Of a stretch of DNA of 64,000 nt, positions 18,304-27,010 are shown piece by piece. A model generated the notes under the pieces. It was not told the DNA's origin. It made no database searches and was given only the letters and a program-made list of their open reading frames with translations. The stretch lies in the NCBI RefSeq assembly GCF_020091585.1, contig NZ_CP083583.1, positions 682,001 through 746,000 on the forward strand. The letters are read 5' to 3'. Position numbers and translations under genes: made by a program. The DNA comes from Kovacikia minuta CCNUW1. GTDB lineage: Bacteria; Cyanobacteriota; Cyanobacteriia; Leptolyngbyales; Leptolyngbyaceae. Position 1 is the first letter of the stretch, and each line of letters starts with the position of its first letter.

Positions 18304-19084
18304 TTATCATGCGCTCATCCTTAAGCTTGTTCAGGCTCTTTTTAACCTCAAGTAAAAAGTCTTTATAAACCTGAAGGTGGGATGGGGGAACATGCTCCTC
18401 TAACTCCTGGTAATAGGAAAGTAGAGAATCTTCTTCCCGAAATTGAGTTTGAGTAATTTGGGTTCCATTCCATCCCCACCTGTAATAGGCAGTATGGGCA
18501 GGATATAGACCAATTTCAACGCAACAACTTAAAGCTGCAATCACCAGGCGATATTCCTGGAGTCTCTTGTGATTGGGATTAAACACATTCCCGTAGATAC
18601 TTTTAATTGTCTCAAGGGCTGATCTTCTCCATAGGATACAGCCAGTCTGAAGACACCGCTTGATCAGCATGTGCCAGATGTCCTGACACAGGGGAAAGGG
18701 TTTCTCCTGGTAAACCTCTCTTTTTGAGAGGGGGTCTTTCCACAAGAAGATAGGGTGTCCAATACATGCACCCCATTCGTATTGTTCTAAATAGTTGATC
18801 TGCCCTGGAATGTGTCCAGGAACCCTGTAGTCGTCACAATCGAGGAAGACAACGTAATCTCCAGTCGATACCTCAAACAGCTTGTTTCGGGCAATCTGAG
18901 AGCCTACAGGAGACTCGTCTTCTTGGATGATCGCCGGAAAGGAAAATTGACGGACTATCTCTCTACCCCGATCGCAATCTCCATTAAGATAGATCAAAAC
19001 CTCATTAAACTCACCCTGAATTGATTGAAGGCACTGATTTAGATGGGTGGCATTGTGGCAAGGAATTAAACAGGAGGTTTTCAT
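18272..19084 (-). CDS. Glycosyltransferase family 2 protein
   Basis: 270 residues from the ATG at 19084. It has the GT-A fold start KTSCLIPCHNATHLNQCLQS, the SQIARNKLFEVSTGDYVVF block and the DCDD metal/nucleotide-sugar motif. The acceptor is unknown. Beside a radical SAM gene, it may decorate virion or host-surface molecules. The frame is open upstream to 19135, but the ATG at 19084 fits the family start and shares CATG with the divergent gene. Confidence 0.85.
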   Translation of the reverse strand: MKTSCLIPCHNATHLNQCLQSIQGEFNEVLIYLNGDCDRGREIVRQFSFPAIIQEDESPVGSQIARNKLFEVSTGDYVVFLDCDDYRVPGHIPGQINYLEQYEWGACIGHPIFLWKDPLSKREVYQEKPFPLCQDIWHMLIKRCLQTGCILWRRSALETIKSIYGNVFNPNHKRLQEYRLVIAALSCCVEIGLYPAHTAYYRWGWNGTQITQTQFREEDSLLSYYQELEEHVPPSHLQVYKDFLLEVKKSLNKLKDERMITNGTLVDWGT

Positions 19085-19283
19085 GTCCTTGAAGATTTTT
19101 GAAAAGTTGCTTAAATTAGGATTTTCAATCTCCATCTACGGAGGCAAACGAATTTACGTGACAGCTTCTCAGGTGAATAAACATGGGTTGTTAGAGATTA
19201 ACGGTGTTGGGCCAGATCTTGAACAAGCTATTAGTTCTCTAGAAAAAGAGATGAAAATCAGGGAGTCTTCATGGAAAGAGTAA
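19083..19283 (+). CDS. Small protein of unknown function
   Basis: 66 residues from the ATG at 19083, preceded by CAGGAGG. The sequence (SLKIFEKLLKLGFSISIYGG, then DLEQAISSLEKEMK) is unrecognised. The start codon shares CATG with the divergent glycosyltransferase. The end overlaps the next gene by 13 bp, indicating translational coupling. Confidence 0.6.
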   Translation: MSLKIFEKLLKLGFSISIYGGKRIYVTASQVNKHGLLEINGVGPDLEQAISSLEKEMKIRESSWKE

Positions 19284-19657
19284 AACATTATTTTGAGGTA
19301 GGAAAAACTTATGTCAATTCAGAAGGGTTAGAGCTTTATTGTTCCAAGATAGAAAAAGGAGGGGCAAGAGATATTATTACTTTGTCTGTAACTGGTAATT
19401 CTGGGCGTTTTACTTTTTTTGCAGCGGGAAGTATTTCCGCTCAAAAATGGATTCCTAAATTAGATGTCGAAGTAAATGAGTATATTTCTGAAGAAGAGAT
19501 TAAAAAGGCAAAAGCTGAACCTACTTTTCTGTTCCGAGATCAATATTTAGAACCCCTTACAGGAGTTGAGCATCCCCATACCAGTCCCCAATCCCCGGAA
19601 TATCTCCTTGATCAGGAATATCGGTCGGAACCACAAAATCATCTCCCCGATAAATAG
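19271..19657 (+). CDS. Small protein of unknown function
   Basis: 128 residues. A beta-rich N-terminal part (HYFEVGKTYVNSEGLELYCS, GNSGRFTFFAAGSI) is followed by EYISEEEIKKAKAEPTFLF. It is coupled to the gene before it. Its last 100 bp overlap the convergent minus-strand gene, so the C-terminus may be under double coding constraint. Confidence 0.55.
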   Translation: MERVKHYFEVGKTYVNSEGLELYCSKIEKGGARDIITLSVTGNSGRFTFFAAGSISAQKWIPKLDVEVNEYISEEEIKKAKAEPTFLFRDQYLEPLTGVEHPHTSPQSPEYLLDQEYRSEPQNHLPDK

Positions 19658-20165
19658 CAACAGCATAAATGTGTTTACACCAATTCGGGTAGATTCCCGC
19701 TCCTGAACCCGACCAGTCCCGATCAAACTTCCCAGTTCTGGATGTGGGGATTCGATAGTTGAAGACGTTCCCCAGTCCAGAAGTCCCCGTAAACTCAACT
19801 TCTGAGATTAATGCCTGCCCTTTTTGATAGCGGGTGTAGGAACTCAGATAATTGCTGTAGTTTTCAATCGGGAAAATCACTGGTTCCCCTCCCCTGCCCT
19901 GGCTATCGGGTTGATCAATCAATTCTGGGGTTGCTTCTTCTGCTCTTTGATAGTCTGGGCAGTCGCAGGAGTAGAAAATCTGAGGAGGGCCGTAATAGAA
20001 GGAGACTTCTTCTACAACCACATTTCTGAAATTGATAACCGTCTTGGGTGAGTCATCACCCTTTTTCTTTCTAATCAGAAAACTCCACCTTCTGTCACCT
20101 TGACCATAACGGTCGGAAACCTTTCCCGGTTGGTTATATTTCGAGGTGCGGTGACGGCTTCCCAT
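19557..20165 (-). CDS. SWIM-type zinc-finger protein
   Basis: 202 residues. CDCPDYQ (Cys67, Cys69) and WCKHIYAV (Cys163, His165) make a CxC...CxH SWIM motif with an unusually long insert between the two halves. Preceding strands VINFRNVVVEEVSFYYGPPQ suggest a beta-rich domain. The partner or function is unknown. It begins a minus-strand block whose later members look structural. Confidence 0.7.
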   Translation of the reverse strand: MGSRHRTSKYNQPGKVSDRYGQGDRRWSFLIRKKKGDDSPKTVINFRNVVVEEVSFYYGPPQIFYSCDCPDYQRAEEATPELIDQPDSQGRGGEPVIFPIENYSNYLSSYTRYQKGQALISEVEFTGTSGLGNVFNYRIPTSRTGKFDRDWSGSGAGIYPNWCKHIYAVAIYRGDDFVVPTDIPDQGDIPGIGDWYGDAQLL

Positions 20166-20196
20166 TGGTCAGGCTGAATAAAATAGGTAGATGGAA

Positions 20197-20616
20197 TTAG
20201 CGGATAAGAGTCATGCTTGTATAGTCTTTAGAATTTTGAATTTCCAGGAAAGCTTTCATGCTTCCAAAAAATTCGATTCCGTAAGGATTAATCAACCACT
20301 GCATCCCAACCCATCCGCTTTTGAAGTGAACAATCTCCGCAACAAGCTTAACTACTGCTTCTTTCCGGTGATTCAGAATATAAAGAACTGGGAAATCTTC
20401 GTCTGGTTTATCAGATTCAAAAACAATTTCTGTTGCCCCTCCATGCCCATGTGTTGCTTGGACTGCTCCAAAGGATTCATGCATAGACCCGGAAGGGTGG
20501 TTTGAATGCCAGGAAAGCAATACCTTTCCTGAACTCATCAAACATCCTTGAGCAACATTCCCAGTCCCGGAAACGCCGGAAATATCTTTGTGTCTGAGTA
20601 AGAAAAAGGGTTTCAT
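20197..20616 (-). CDS. Conserved phage protein (HGHGG family)
   Basis: 139 residues from the ATG at 20616 after AGGAG. The N-terminal part HKDISGVSGTGNVAQGCLMS, VLLSWHS and ATHGHGGATEIVF is a small phage family I recognise from many siphoviruses, of unknown function. Here it is extended by a C-terminal domain of about 75 residues. It follows the upstream gene by 4 bp. Confidence 0.6.
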   Translation of the reverse strand: MKPFFLLRHKDISGVSGTGNVAQGCLMSSGKVLLSWHSNHPSGSMHESFGAVQATHGHGGATEIVFESDKPDEDFPVLYILNHRKEAVVKLVAEIVHFKSGWVGMQWLINPYGIEFFGSMKAFLEIQNSKDYTSMTLIR

Positions 20617-20620
20617 TTTT

Positions 20621-20989
20621 TTAATCTCCTGGGAGTGCTTTAACTTCGATAACCGCTTCACTTGCAACCTCAATACTGCCTTCTGTCTCTGCATTGATCT
20701 CAAACCAATGCACATCGCCCCTGCCTGGAGGGTTTGACGGAGAGATAACCTGAATCATGTAGAGAACTCTTCCATGCTCTCTCCAATACCCTTTCCAGTG
20801 AACTCTGTGAGGAGGTTTGATTGTTTCAAGAAAGACTTGGGCATTGCGGGGAGGAGTTCTGTTTTCAAGGATTTGAATTGGCCCTGCTACTCCATACCGC
20901 AAATGAGCCAAATCTTTTGCTGTTGGAGCAGGATGATCAACTTTTTTTCTTCTTGTTAATTGACTAGATTTGCTGATAATTTCACTCAC
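20621..20989 (-). CDS. Phage protein of unknown function
   Basis: 122 residues with a GTG start at 20989, preceded by TGGAGGA. A lysine-rich N-terminus is followed by a beta-rich part (VHWKGYWREHGRVLYMIQVI). Family not recognised. It is in one operon with the HGHGG protein. Confidence 0.6.
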   Translation of the reverse strand: MSEIISKSSQLTRRKKVDHPAPTAKDLAHLRYGVAGPIQILENRTPPRNAQVFLETIKPPHRVHWKGYWREHGRVLYMIQVISPSNPPGRGDVHWFEINAETEGSIEVASEAVIEVKALPGD

Positions 20990-21014
20990 TACAATCCTCC
21001 AATCATTTCAGGAG

Positions 21015-21479
21015 TTACAAATCACCCCCGTTTGTAACAATTACCCAACCAGCAGATAGAGCCTGATCCACAGCGTAGTAAATACTATCCCCCGGTGATA
21101 CTCTGAGTCCTCTATGAGGGGTTGTCGTATTTGACGCAGGAAATAAACAGATCGGTAGTAAATCGTCAGATAAATTAACTGGACTCATGCCAGTATTATC
21201 TCCCAGACTGGGAGCAGTTGTTGAGGGGAGTTGGGCTGACCCTAAATATCTAAACCCTCCAGAATTAGCGTCTTGCGCCCACATGAAAATAACTCCTGCG
21301 GCATTCGTACCCCTTGGATGAGCTGTGATTGACTCAATAAATGAACCACTAGGGCCAGCAGTAAAAGCTTTCGCTCCAGCAACGACAGAAGTTGAACCTC
21401 TACTGCCAACACTGTCTTTGACAATAAATGCCCAAATAGACCCTCTAGGGGTTTCGATAAAAGCAGGTTGGGTTCCCAT
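21015..21479 (-). CDS. Probable phage structural protein
   Basis: 154 residues, rich in G, S, T and A with beta-strand character (GSIWAFIVKDSVGSRGSTSV, HPRGTNAAGVIFMWAQDANS). This is typical of decoration or tail proteins, but no family is recognised. The palindromic regulatory site at 21511-21530 lies 32 bp upstream of its ATG. Confidence 0.6.
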   Translation of the reverse strand: MGTQPAFIETPRGSIWAFIVKDSVGSRGSTSVVAGAKAFTAGPSGSFIESITAHPRGTNAAGVIFMWAQDANSGGFRYLGSAQLPSTTAPSLGDNTGMSPVNLSDDLLPICLFPASNTTTPHRGLRVSPGDSIYYAVDQALSAGWVIVTNGGDL

Positions 21480-21510
21480 AATTAGTTGATGAAAATTCTT
21501 GCATTCACTA

Positions 21511-21530
21511 TAATGAGTAGATATTCATAA
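21511..21530 (-). promoter_or_regulatory. Palindromic site 1 (TAATGAGT-N4-ATTCATAA)
   Basis: Member of the 12-copy palindrome family of this element. It lies between the hairpin ending the upstream gene and the ATG at 21479. This copy has a 4-bp spacer instead of 5. Confidence 0.55.
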
Positions 21531-21549
21531 GCAAATAATTGGACAATAA

Positions 21550-21575
21550 GCCTCCCAGCTTAGGGAGGCTTTTTT
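21550..21575. terminator. Hairpin terminator
   Basis: GCCTCCC-AGCTTA-GGGAGGC (21550-21569) followed by six T on the plus strand. It sits at the 3' end of the minus gene at 21574-22038 and probably works in both directions. Confidence 0.7.
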
Positions 21576-22038
21576 ATGCAAACATTTGGACAATTAACAG
21601 AGCATCTCCATTCGTTCCGGCTGTTCCTGGCAAGGACTTGACGTATTCCCCTCCTGATCTGGCGTAGCGATAATAGTCAGAGTCAGGAGTTCTAAACTCA
21701 GGACACCAAAGAGTCCTAGCAAGTTGATCGACTTCTAGAAAATAGCGCTTCCAGTAAAGCTCAACAACCTGGAAATTTTTCTGGGATCGGAGAACTGATC
21801 TGTTGATGTCGCCTGAATAGAGTTCTCCTGCAACAACTTGGACATTGCCAGCGTCAGCGATCTGATTAAAGGCAACATCGCAACGGTCTAGTTGTTTGAC
21901 GATATAGCCCAGGGCAACATCATCAGGGATTGTATTAATTGCCTCTTCAATCCGAACCTGATCCCCTGCTGGAATTCCTGCTCCAGTCCCCCATAAGGTG
22001 AAAGCGACAGCGCTTGGCATCCCTGTCAGACAGTGCAA
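21574..22038 (-). CDS. Probable phage structural protein
   Basis: 154 residues. The TTG at 22038 has AAGGAG 9 bp upstream; the ATG at 22020 (MPSAVAFTLWGTGAGIPAGD) is the alternative. The sequence LDRCDVAFNQIADAGNVQVV and ELYWKRYFLEVDQLART is unrecognised. It is next to other structural-looking genes. Confidence 0.55.
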   Translation of the reverse strand: MHCLTGMPSAVAFTLWGTGAGIPAGDQVRIEEAINTIPDDVALGYIVKQLDRCDVAFNQIADAGNVQVVAGELYSGDINRSVLRSQKNFQVVELYWKRYFLEVDQLARTLWCPEFRTPDSDYYRYARSGGEYVKSLPGTAGTNGDALLIVQMFA

Positions 22039-22071
22039 CCATTTCTTCTCCTTTTAGACTCTTCTATTGTA

Positions 22072-22092
22072 TGATGAGTCTTATTTTCACTA
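22072..22092 (+). promoter_or_regulatory. Palindromic site 2 (TGATGAGT-N5-TTTCACTA)
   Basis: Family member with a degenerate right half. It is located upstream of the leader hairpin of the HNH gene at 22161. Confidence 0.45.
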
Positions 22093-22107
22093 AAATAAAT
22101 ATATAAA

Positions 22108-22134
22108 TCCCCGAACTGTTGGCGCAGTCGGGGA
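22108..22134 (+). promoter_or_regulatory. Leader hairpin of the HNH gene
   Basis: TCCCCGA (22108-22114) and TCGGGGA (22128-22134) form a perfect 7-bp stem that can extend inward by ACTG/CAGT. It lies 26 bp before the start codon, with no T-run, so it is more likely a translational control or stability element than a terminator. Confidence 0.5.
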
Positions 22135-22160
22135 ATGGTCAACTAGAGTGAGTAGCTGAC

Positions 22161-22991
22161 ATGTCCATCTTAGAAGAATTCGATCAATCAAAATATTTTC
22201 TTGGCAATCTGTGCAACAAGAACCATGATTATAAAAAATCTGGAAAATCTTTAAGGTATACAAAAAGAGGGAGATGCGTTGAATGTCAAAGAGATTCTGC
22301 TAATAATTATTACACCAAAAATGCTGACTCTGTAAAAGCTAAACAAAAGCAACTTTATCCTAAAAATAAAGAAAAAATAGCAAAAAGAGATAAGCTCTAC
22401 AGGGAAAAGAATCTAGAAAAAATTTCGCAACGGAAAAAAGATTATTATCAAAATAATAAAGCAAGAATTAGAGTTAAAAACCGTTTTTACCATGAACAGA
22501 ATAAAGAGAAAAGATTAAGGTACGGTACAGAATGGAGACAAAAAAATCGGGAATACAAAAATCAAAAACAAGCTGAATATCGTAAAGAGAACCCTGAAAA
22601 AGTTAGACAGTCTTTACTTTCTTGGTACGAGAAAAACCGAGATCGACAAAAGCTTTACATGCAAGAAAGACAAAAATCCTTAACAGAAGAACAAAGACAA
22701 TCAGAAAGGGAAAGAAGTCGCGTAAAGTCTCGTAAGCGAAGGGCTTTAATTAAGTCTGCTCATATTCCCTACACAGAGCAGCAGGTTAAAGAAAAGTTCG
22801 CAGCAATGGGAAACGCCTGTTTTTATTGTTCATCTTTAGATCAAATAACCGTAGATCATTATATTCCCATCAATAAAGGAGGATGGGATTCTTTAGATAA
22901 TCTTGTTCCAGCTTGTAGTAGGTGTAATTTTAGTAAACGAGATATGCTGCCAGATGAATGGATTCAACGTTTACTGGAGCGTTTACAATAG
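22161..22991 (+). CDS. HNH homing-type endonuclease with N-terminal zinc module
   Basis: 276 residues. The C-terminal HNH nuclease has CFYCSS, the catalytic core VDHYIPINKGG, and LVPACSRCNFSKRD. The N-terminus carries the zinc-type module YFLGNLCNKNHDYKKSGKSL ending in CVECQRD, which also occurs three times in the HNH protein at 51613. The middle is a long, highly basic helical linker (about residues 45-195) suited to DNA binding. A free-standing gene with its own regulatory site, placed between minus-strand genes, fits a homing endonuclease. Confidence 0.88.
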   Translation: MSILEEFDQSKYFLGNLCNKNHDYKKSGKSLRYTKRGRCVECQRDSANNYYTKNADSVKAKQKQLYPKNKEKIAKRDKLYREKNLEKISQRKKDYYQNNKARIRVKNRFYHEQNKEKRLRYGTEWRQKNREYKNQKQAEYRKENPEKVRQSLLSWYEKNRDRQKLYMQERQKSLTEEQRQSERERSRVKSRKRRALIKSAHIPYTEQQVKEKFAAMGNACFYCSSLDQITVDHYIPINKGGWDSLDNLVPACSRCNFSKRDMLPDEWIQRLLERLQ

Positions 22992-23088
22992 ATTTTCCAT
23001 TAAGTGAAATCTGGCTCTTTTTTTGTCCCTATCAGATAATGCAACCATAGGTGCTTGATGAAAATTTCAATCAGCACACTCACTATTT

Positions 23089-23682
23089 CTATTCTATGGG
23101 CTTCTCTGGCTCCTGATAGTCTTTTGTTAGAAGCTCATAGTAATACTCAATTTGCCCACTCCATTCGGCTACTCTTCTTGGCCCTAACCTGGCCTCAAGA
23201 AGGGAGTCTTTAGGGAAGGGATCGTTTCTTGTCATCAGGTCGATTGAACGATGGATAATCCATTGTTCGGTTATTCGAGGCATGTAACGATCTACTAGAT
23301 TCTGCCCAATCAACCGAACAACATGGTTTGAAGCTTTTTCAGCTTCGCTTAAACCTGGAAACCGGGAATCTAATGCCTGCCGTTCAACAAGTGGCAAAGC
23401 TTGAAAATAACTTGCCGAAACTTCAAACTTGGCTTGTAGTGAAAGAATCGTTGAAACTTTGGTTAATCCTCCACTTGGAAGGAGGAATCGTTTATGTACC
23501 CAGATGTGATGGGTACTGTCCTGACAGTCCGGGAAGTGGGCTGAATTGGGAGTCCCGTAAAGGTGGTAGATTCTGAGCGTAAGTTGATGTCTGGGGAATT
23601 GAGGCAGTGTGCCACGTATCGCAAGGATTTCCCTTTTGCTATCAGGAAATCCTGAGTTCCTGGGCAGATGTTCATACCACAC
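23089..23682 (-). CDS. Phage protein of unknown function
   Basis: 197 residues with a GTG start at 23682, four bases after the stop of the gene upstream. The sequence includes RHQLTLRIYHLYGTPNSAHF, WVHKRFLLPSGGLTKVSTIL and LMTRNDPFPKDSLLEARLG. Not recognised. It is coupled to the small membrane protein before it. Confidence 0.6.
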   Translation of the reverse strand: MWYEHLPRNSGFPDSKREILAIRGTLPQFPRHQLTLRIYHLYGTPNSAHFPDCQDSTHHIWVHKRFLLPSGGLTKVSTILSLQAKFEVSASYFQALPLVERQALDSRFPGLSEAEKASNHVVRLIGQNLVDRYMPRITEQWIIHRSIDLMTRNDPFPKDSLLEARLGPRRVAEWSGQIEYYYELLTKDYQEPEKPIE

Positions 23683-23686
23683 CTTT

Positions 23687-24013
23687 TTAATTTTCTTCAC
23701 TGCTTTTGGGAGGCTCTTTTGGTTTCCTCCCAATTTTTCTCCCAACAGATTCCAGTAACTTGTTATCAGGCAGAGTTTTTCCAACTTCAGTAGGACTCGC
23801 TCTAAGCCCTACAAAAGTCCCGATTGTCCCAAGAATTCCTAGCGCAATTTCAGGGTGAATCTTTTCTGGTTGAAAAGAAAATGGGTGAACCCTGTTCTCT
23901 GGGTTCCACTCGCAACCCAATAGCAAAATTACCAAAAAACCCGCAACCAAACTGGCATGGGCATAGCCAATGCCCTGGTAATAATCTTTTTCATCTATGG
24001 GTGAGTCTTTCAT
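23687..24013 (-). CDS. Small membrane protein
   Basis: 108 residues from the ATG at 24013. A hydrophobic segment HASLVAGFLVILLLGC ends in a lipobox-like LLGC. A second stretch IALGILGTIGTFVGL and a basic tail follow. It could be a membrane-anchored or lipid-modified phage protein. Function unknown. Confidence 0.55.
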   Translation of the reverse strand: MKDSPIDEKDYYQGIGYAHASLVAGFLVILLLGCEWNPENRVHPFSFQPEKIHPEIALGILGTIGTFVGLRASPTEVGKTLPDNKLLESVGRKIGRKPKEPPKSSEEN

Positions 24014-24144
24014 GTCTATGGCCTTGCCTGCCTGTCTGGGATCTACTTGCTTACACCCTGAATTCAATTCTACCCGCTCTACTCCTGAGCTATAAAGTCT
24101 TCCTGGGGCATATCTCAGACCTATTTATCGAACCTTTATAGTTT

Positions 24145-24165
24145 TGATGAAAACATTACTCATCA
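24145..24165 (+). promoter_or_regulatory. Palindromic site 3 (TGATGAAA-N5-ACTCATCA)
   Basis: Family member in the divergent region between the minus gene starting at 24013 and the plus operon starting at 24233. Confidence 0.55.
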
Positions 24166-24232
24166 AAAAGAGTAGAGACAGGTTAGACTAAAACAGGGGT
24201 CGATCACTTAATTGAAATTTTGAGATCTTAAT

Positions 24233-24490
24233 ATGCCTTACTTTGATCGATTTGATATTTGCGAAGCTTATTTTGTCCTCGAAATGGACTGGAACTGTGG
24301 AGGGTGGTTGCAGGAACGCCCATCCAATCGCAGGAGGATGGAAGCAACTCATGTGCAACTCCATCGCATGAAATTTAAGCCTTCTCCAATGCTTGATGGA
24401 AAAGAGTCCCTTTCGGAGAATGGACAGGAAATTTACGACAACCTCTGTCAACAATATGGATTTGAGGAGCCATCTAATGAAGCGAATTGA
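24233..24490 (+). CDS. Small phage protein of unknown function
   Basis: 85 residues (PYFDRFDICEAYFVLEMDWN start). It is the first gene of a plus operon and overlaps the next start codon by 14 bp. It resembles small proteins common in phage early regions. No function is assigned. Confidence 0.6.
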   Translation: MPYFDRFDICEAYFVLEMDWNCGGWLQERPSNRRRMEATHVQLHRMKFKPSPMLDGKESLSENGQEIYDNLCQQYGFEEPSNEAN

Positions 24491-24815
24491 AATCCCTTTT
24501 CCTGATCATGAAGTCACCCAACCACATTCCTGTGGACACATGAATAAAGATTACCTATGGGGATCTGAAGATCTTGAAAACAGAATTGCAGCACTTTCGC
24601 GTTTGCCCTGTCATACCTGCATTGAATTTTCTCGTCTGATTAGCGGAAAAATTGCAAAACTTTATTCTCTTAGCTATGAGCAGATTTGTATGCACCTGGA
24701 CAAGTTTTATCCAGGCTGGAAAGAAAAGATTCTTACAAGCCAGGATCTAAACCCTTCATTTAATGTTGACTCTCAAAAGTTTATAGAAAAAATTCAGGAA
24801 CTAACAAAGTCATGA
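24477..24815 (+). CDS. Small phage protein with possible zinc residues
   Basis: 112 residues from the ATG at 24477, which follows GAGGAG. HSCGHMNKDYLWG and LPCHTCIEFSRLI provide Cys/His pairs that could bind zinc. It overlaps both neighbours, so it is translated as part of the operon. Confidence 0.6.
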   Translation: MKRIEIPFPDHEVTQPHSCGHMNKDYLWGSEDLENRIAALSRLPCHTCIEFSRLISGKIAKLYSLSYEQICMHLDKFYPGWKEKILTSQDLNPSFNVDSQKFIEKIQELTKS

Positions 24816-25480
24816 GTAAAGACCAACTAATAGATAATCATCAAAAAATTTACAAACTGTCTACGAGTAAATACCCCACCTTAATGGCATTACAGGAGGA
24901 GCTTAATGCAACTCTTATCGATGCTGCTCGTAAACTTAAGCCCAAAGGGAAACTTGGGATGAAAAAAGTCTACGAATTACTAGGTGAAGAAGCGTTTGAG
25001 ATCGCAGAACCCTTTAAGTCTCGCGCTACAGAGGCGATGAATTCGATAGAAATCCTTATCAAGTCATTACAAGAAGAAAACGTTCTATTAGCAAAAAATA
25101 TCCCCCTGGAATCGTCGGGGGACGAATGGGTTGAATACGGTTCGGTGAGTACCGACACTTACGCTTCCCAGGGATTTGGAGCAATTAAATATGCTCTGGG
25201 TGCAGCTCAACGGATGGAACTCAAAGCTAAATACAACGGACTCGAAACCCGAATCGACAAGATCGACCGGGGACGGTGTAAGCAATATGGAGTTCAATAT
25301 GCAGATTTCAAAGTCATGATTCGGGGAAGTGAAACAGATGTAACGGTACTCAAATATAAAGAGGGGGTATCTCTGAAGGAAAAAGTAAGGTGGATGTGGA
25401 AAAACGGAATCAATCCGCGTGTCTACTATCCCTTTCTTCCTCATGGTTATGAAGAATCAAACGGAATTAGTTTTCTTTAA
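24812..25480 (+). CDS. Phage protein of unknown function
   Basis: 222 residues. The start overlaps the previous stop as ATGA. A helical N-terminal half (LMALQEELNATLIDAARKLK) is followed by ADFKVMIRGSETDVTVLKYK. Not recognised. It is a member of the 24.2-27.3 kb plus operon. Confidence 0.6.
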   Translation: MSKDQLIDNHQKIYKLSTSKYPTLMALQEELNATLIDAARKLKPKGKLGMKKVYELLGEEAFEIAEPFKSRATEAMNSIEILIKSLQEENVLLAKNIPLESSGDEWVEYGSVSTDTYASQGFGAIKYALGAAQRMELKAKYNGLETRIDKIDRGRCKQYGVQYADFKVMIRGSETDVTVLKYKEGVSLKEKVRWMWKNGINPRVYYPFLPHGYEESNGISFL

Positions 25481-25528
25481 GACGACTAACACATCACTCT
25501 GTCAATATAAAATTCAAATTTCAACGAC

Positions 25529-25762
25529 ATGGATTTGTACAGGAAAAAAATGAATCTTGAAGAAGCTAAACAGTATTGGATGCACAAAAAAGTAGCTCTT
25601 ATTGGGGCTAAATACTTTGGATTGATTACTGAAGTAGAAGATTATGGAAACGACAATCAACGCCTCACGATTGAGTTTAAGTCCACTATCGAATGTTCAA
25701 TAAAGGTTCCAGGCTGGACACTACAAGCACTAAAAGAAGCAGGGTATAAAGTCATCGATTAG
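25529..25762 (+). CDS. Small phage protein of unknown function
   Basis: 77 residues. After the helix MNLEEAKQYWMHKKVALIGA it is beta-rich (KYFGLITEVEDYGNDNQRLT). The second ATG (25550) has a possible AGGAAAAAA site. No family recognised. Confidence 0.55.
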   Translation: MDLYRKKMNLEEAKQYWMHKKVALIGAKYFGLITEVEDYGNDNQRLTIEFKSTIECSIKVPGWTLQALKEAGYKVID

Positions 25763-25799
25763 TGCCTACTTATTCACTATTTAGTTTAAGGAATGTCTT

Positions 25800-26996
25800 A
25801 TGAGCAGAGTTTCACGCGCAATTGGATCGGTTGCTGTTGAGGTTATCAGTTTTGATCCAGAATTGATCTCGATCAGGCTGGAAGACGGCACCTATATCGG
25901 CCCTAAGATTGGCAAGTTTGACGATGGGAAGCTCCATCTACTACCAGGAGAAGTCCCCCTCGAATACACTCCAGAAATTCTGTCCCTGATTGAGAGCAAG
26001 GGCTGGAATGTTCGTCAAACCTATGATGTAGATGCTCTTAAGGATCTTGAACAGGGAATTCTTTCTTTTGGTGGAACCGGGGGATGGAATCCAAATCAGC
26101 CTCTTCAACTCGTCTTCTCTGGAGATCGCTTGTTTCTGGTTGATGGACATAGAAGGCATTTAGTGAATTGGATTCTAGGGCAGAAAGGTATAGTGTTTCG
26201 TCCTATGTACGGAACAGTCGTCAGCTTAGGACAGGCCCAAGGAGGAAGACCCGTCTCAATCCGGGATCTGGAATATCGGCTAATGACTCAGGATGAACTT
26301 CATCAGCCTCATAGTGCCCTGGAGAGAGCTAGAAAAATCCAGCGAATGATGGAAGCCGATCTGAAAATTGGAATCAGTGCAGAGGAGTTTAAGGAGGCTT
26401 TTATCAAAAATACTGGATGGACAGCCAAGAAATACGAGGCAACTCTAGCTCTGATGTCCTATCCACCCGATATTCTTCAGGCAGTTTCAGAAAAGAAATT
26501 GCCTGAGACAAAAGCTCTTAACTTACTGGTTGATCCTAAGCTCACAATGGATGATGCTGTAGACGTTTTGAGGCAGTCTATTCAGGGGTCTGAGACAGTT
26601 GGTAAGTCAAGGGTGACTGGGCAGTTTATTGATGAGGTTGCAAAAAAGAAAAAGGAGGAGAAAAAACCTCTTGCCCTTCCTCCAGCACAATCAGAAACAG
26701 GATTGAGTGAAGGTTTCAGTCTTCCCCTTCCAGGCAATTTGAAACTTGAGTCGGGTCAGACCGGATCGGGTCAAACTGAATCCAGTCAGGCTCAGGCAGA
26801 AAACGGTTCCCGTCCTGCCTTAACAGTTGTGCCAAAACCCATTGTTCCAAAGGCAACAGCAAAAGAGAAGGCGGCAGTCTTAGACAGACTGGTCAAAGAA
26901 GCTACAGCGAGATCGATGGGAGTAACAACCCATTTGAAGATCGACTCCCAACTGTGGGAGGAATGTCTGGAAATTCATTATCGAGGGGTCAAGTAA
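25800..26996 (+). CDS. ParB/Srx-fold DNA-binding-like protein
   Basis: 398 residues. The block LVFSGDRLFLVDGHRRHLVN, preceded by VDALKDLEQGILSFGG, is the ParB N-terminal nuclease/CTPase-like fold with its GHRR motif. A helical region with an HTH-like part (LERARKIQRMMEADLKIGIS, AEEFKEAFIKNTGWTAKKYE) follows. The C-terminal third is low complexity with GSGQTESSQ-like repeats, then ends in a short conserved helix. Phage ParB-like proteins act in regulation or segregation. No ParA is visible. Confidence 0.75.
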   Translation: MSRVSRAIGSVAVEVISFDPELISIRLEDGTYIGPKIGKFDDGKLHLLPGEVPLEYTPEILSLIESKGWNVRQTYDVDALKDLEQGILSFGGTGGWNPNQPLQLVFSGDRLFLVDGHRRHLVNWILGQKGIVFRPMYGTVVSLGQAQGGRPVSIRDLEYRLMTQDELHQPHSALERARKIQRMMEADLKIGISAEEFKEAFIKNTGWTAKKYEATLALMSYPPDILQAVSEKKLPETKALNLLVDPKLTMDDAVDVLRQSIQGSETVGKSRVTGQFIDEVAKKKKEEKKPLALPPAQSETGLSEGFSLPLPGNLKLESGQTGSGQTESSQAQAENGSRPALTVVPKPIVPKATAKEKAAVLDRLVKEATARSMGVTTHLKIDSQLWEECLEIHYRGVK

Positions 26997-27010
26997 TTTA
27001 GGGGAGAATT

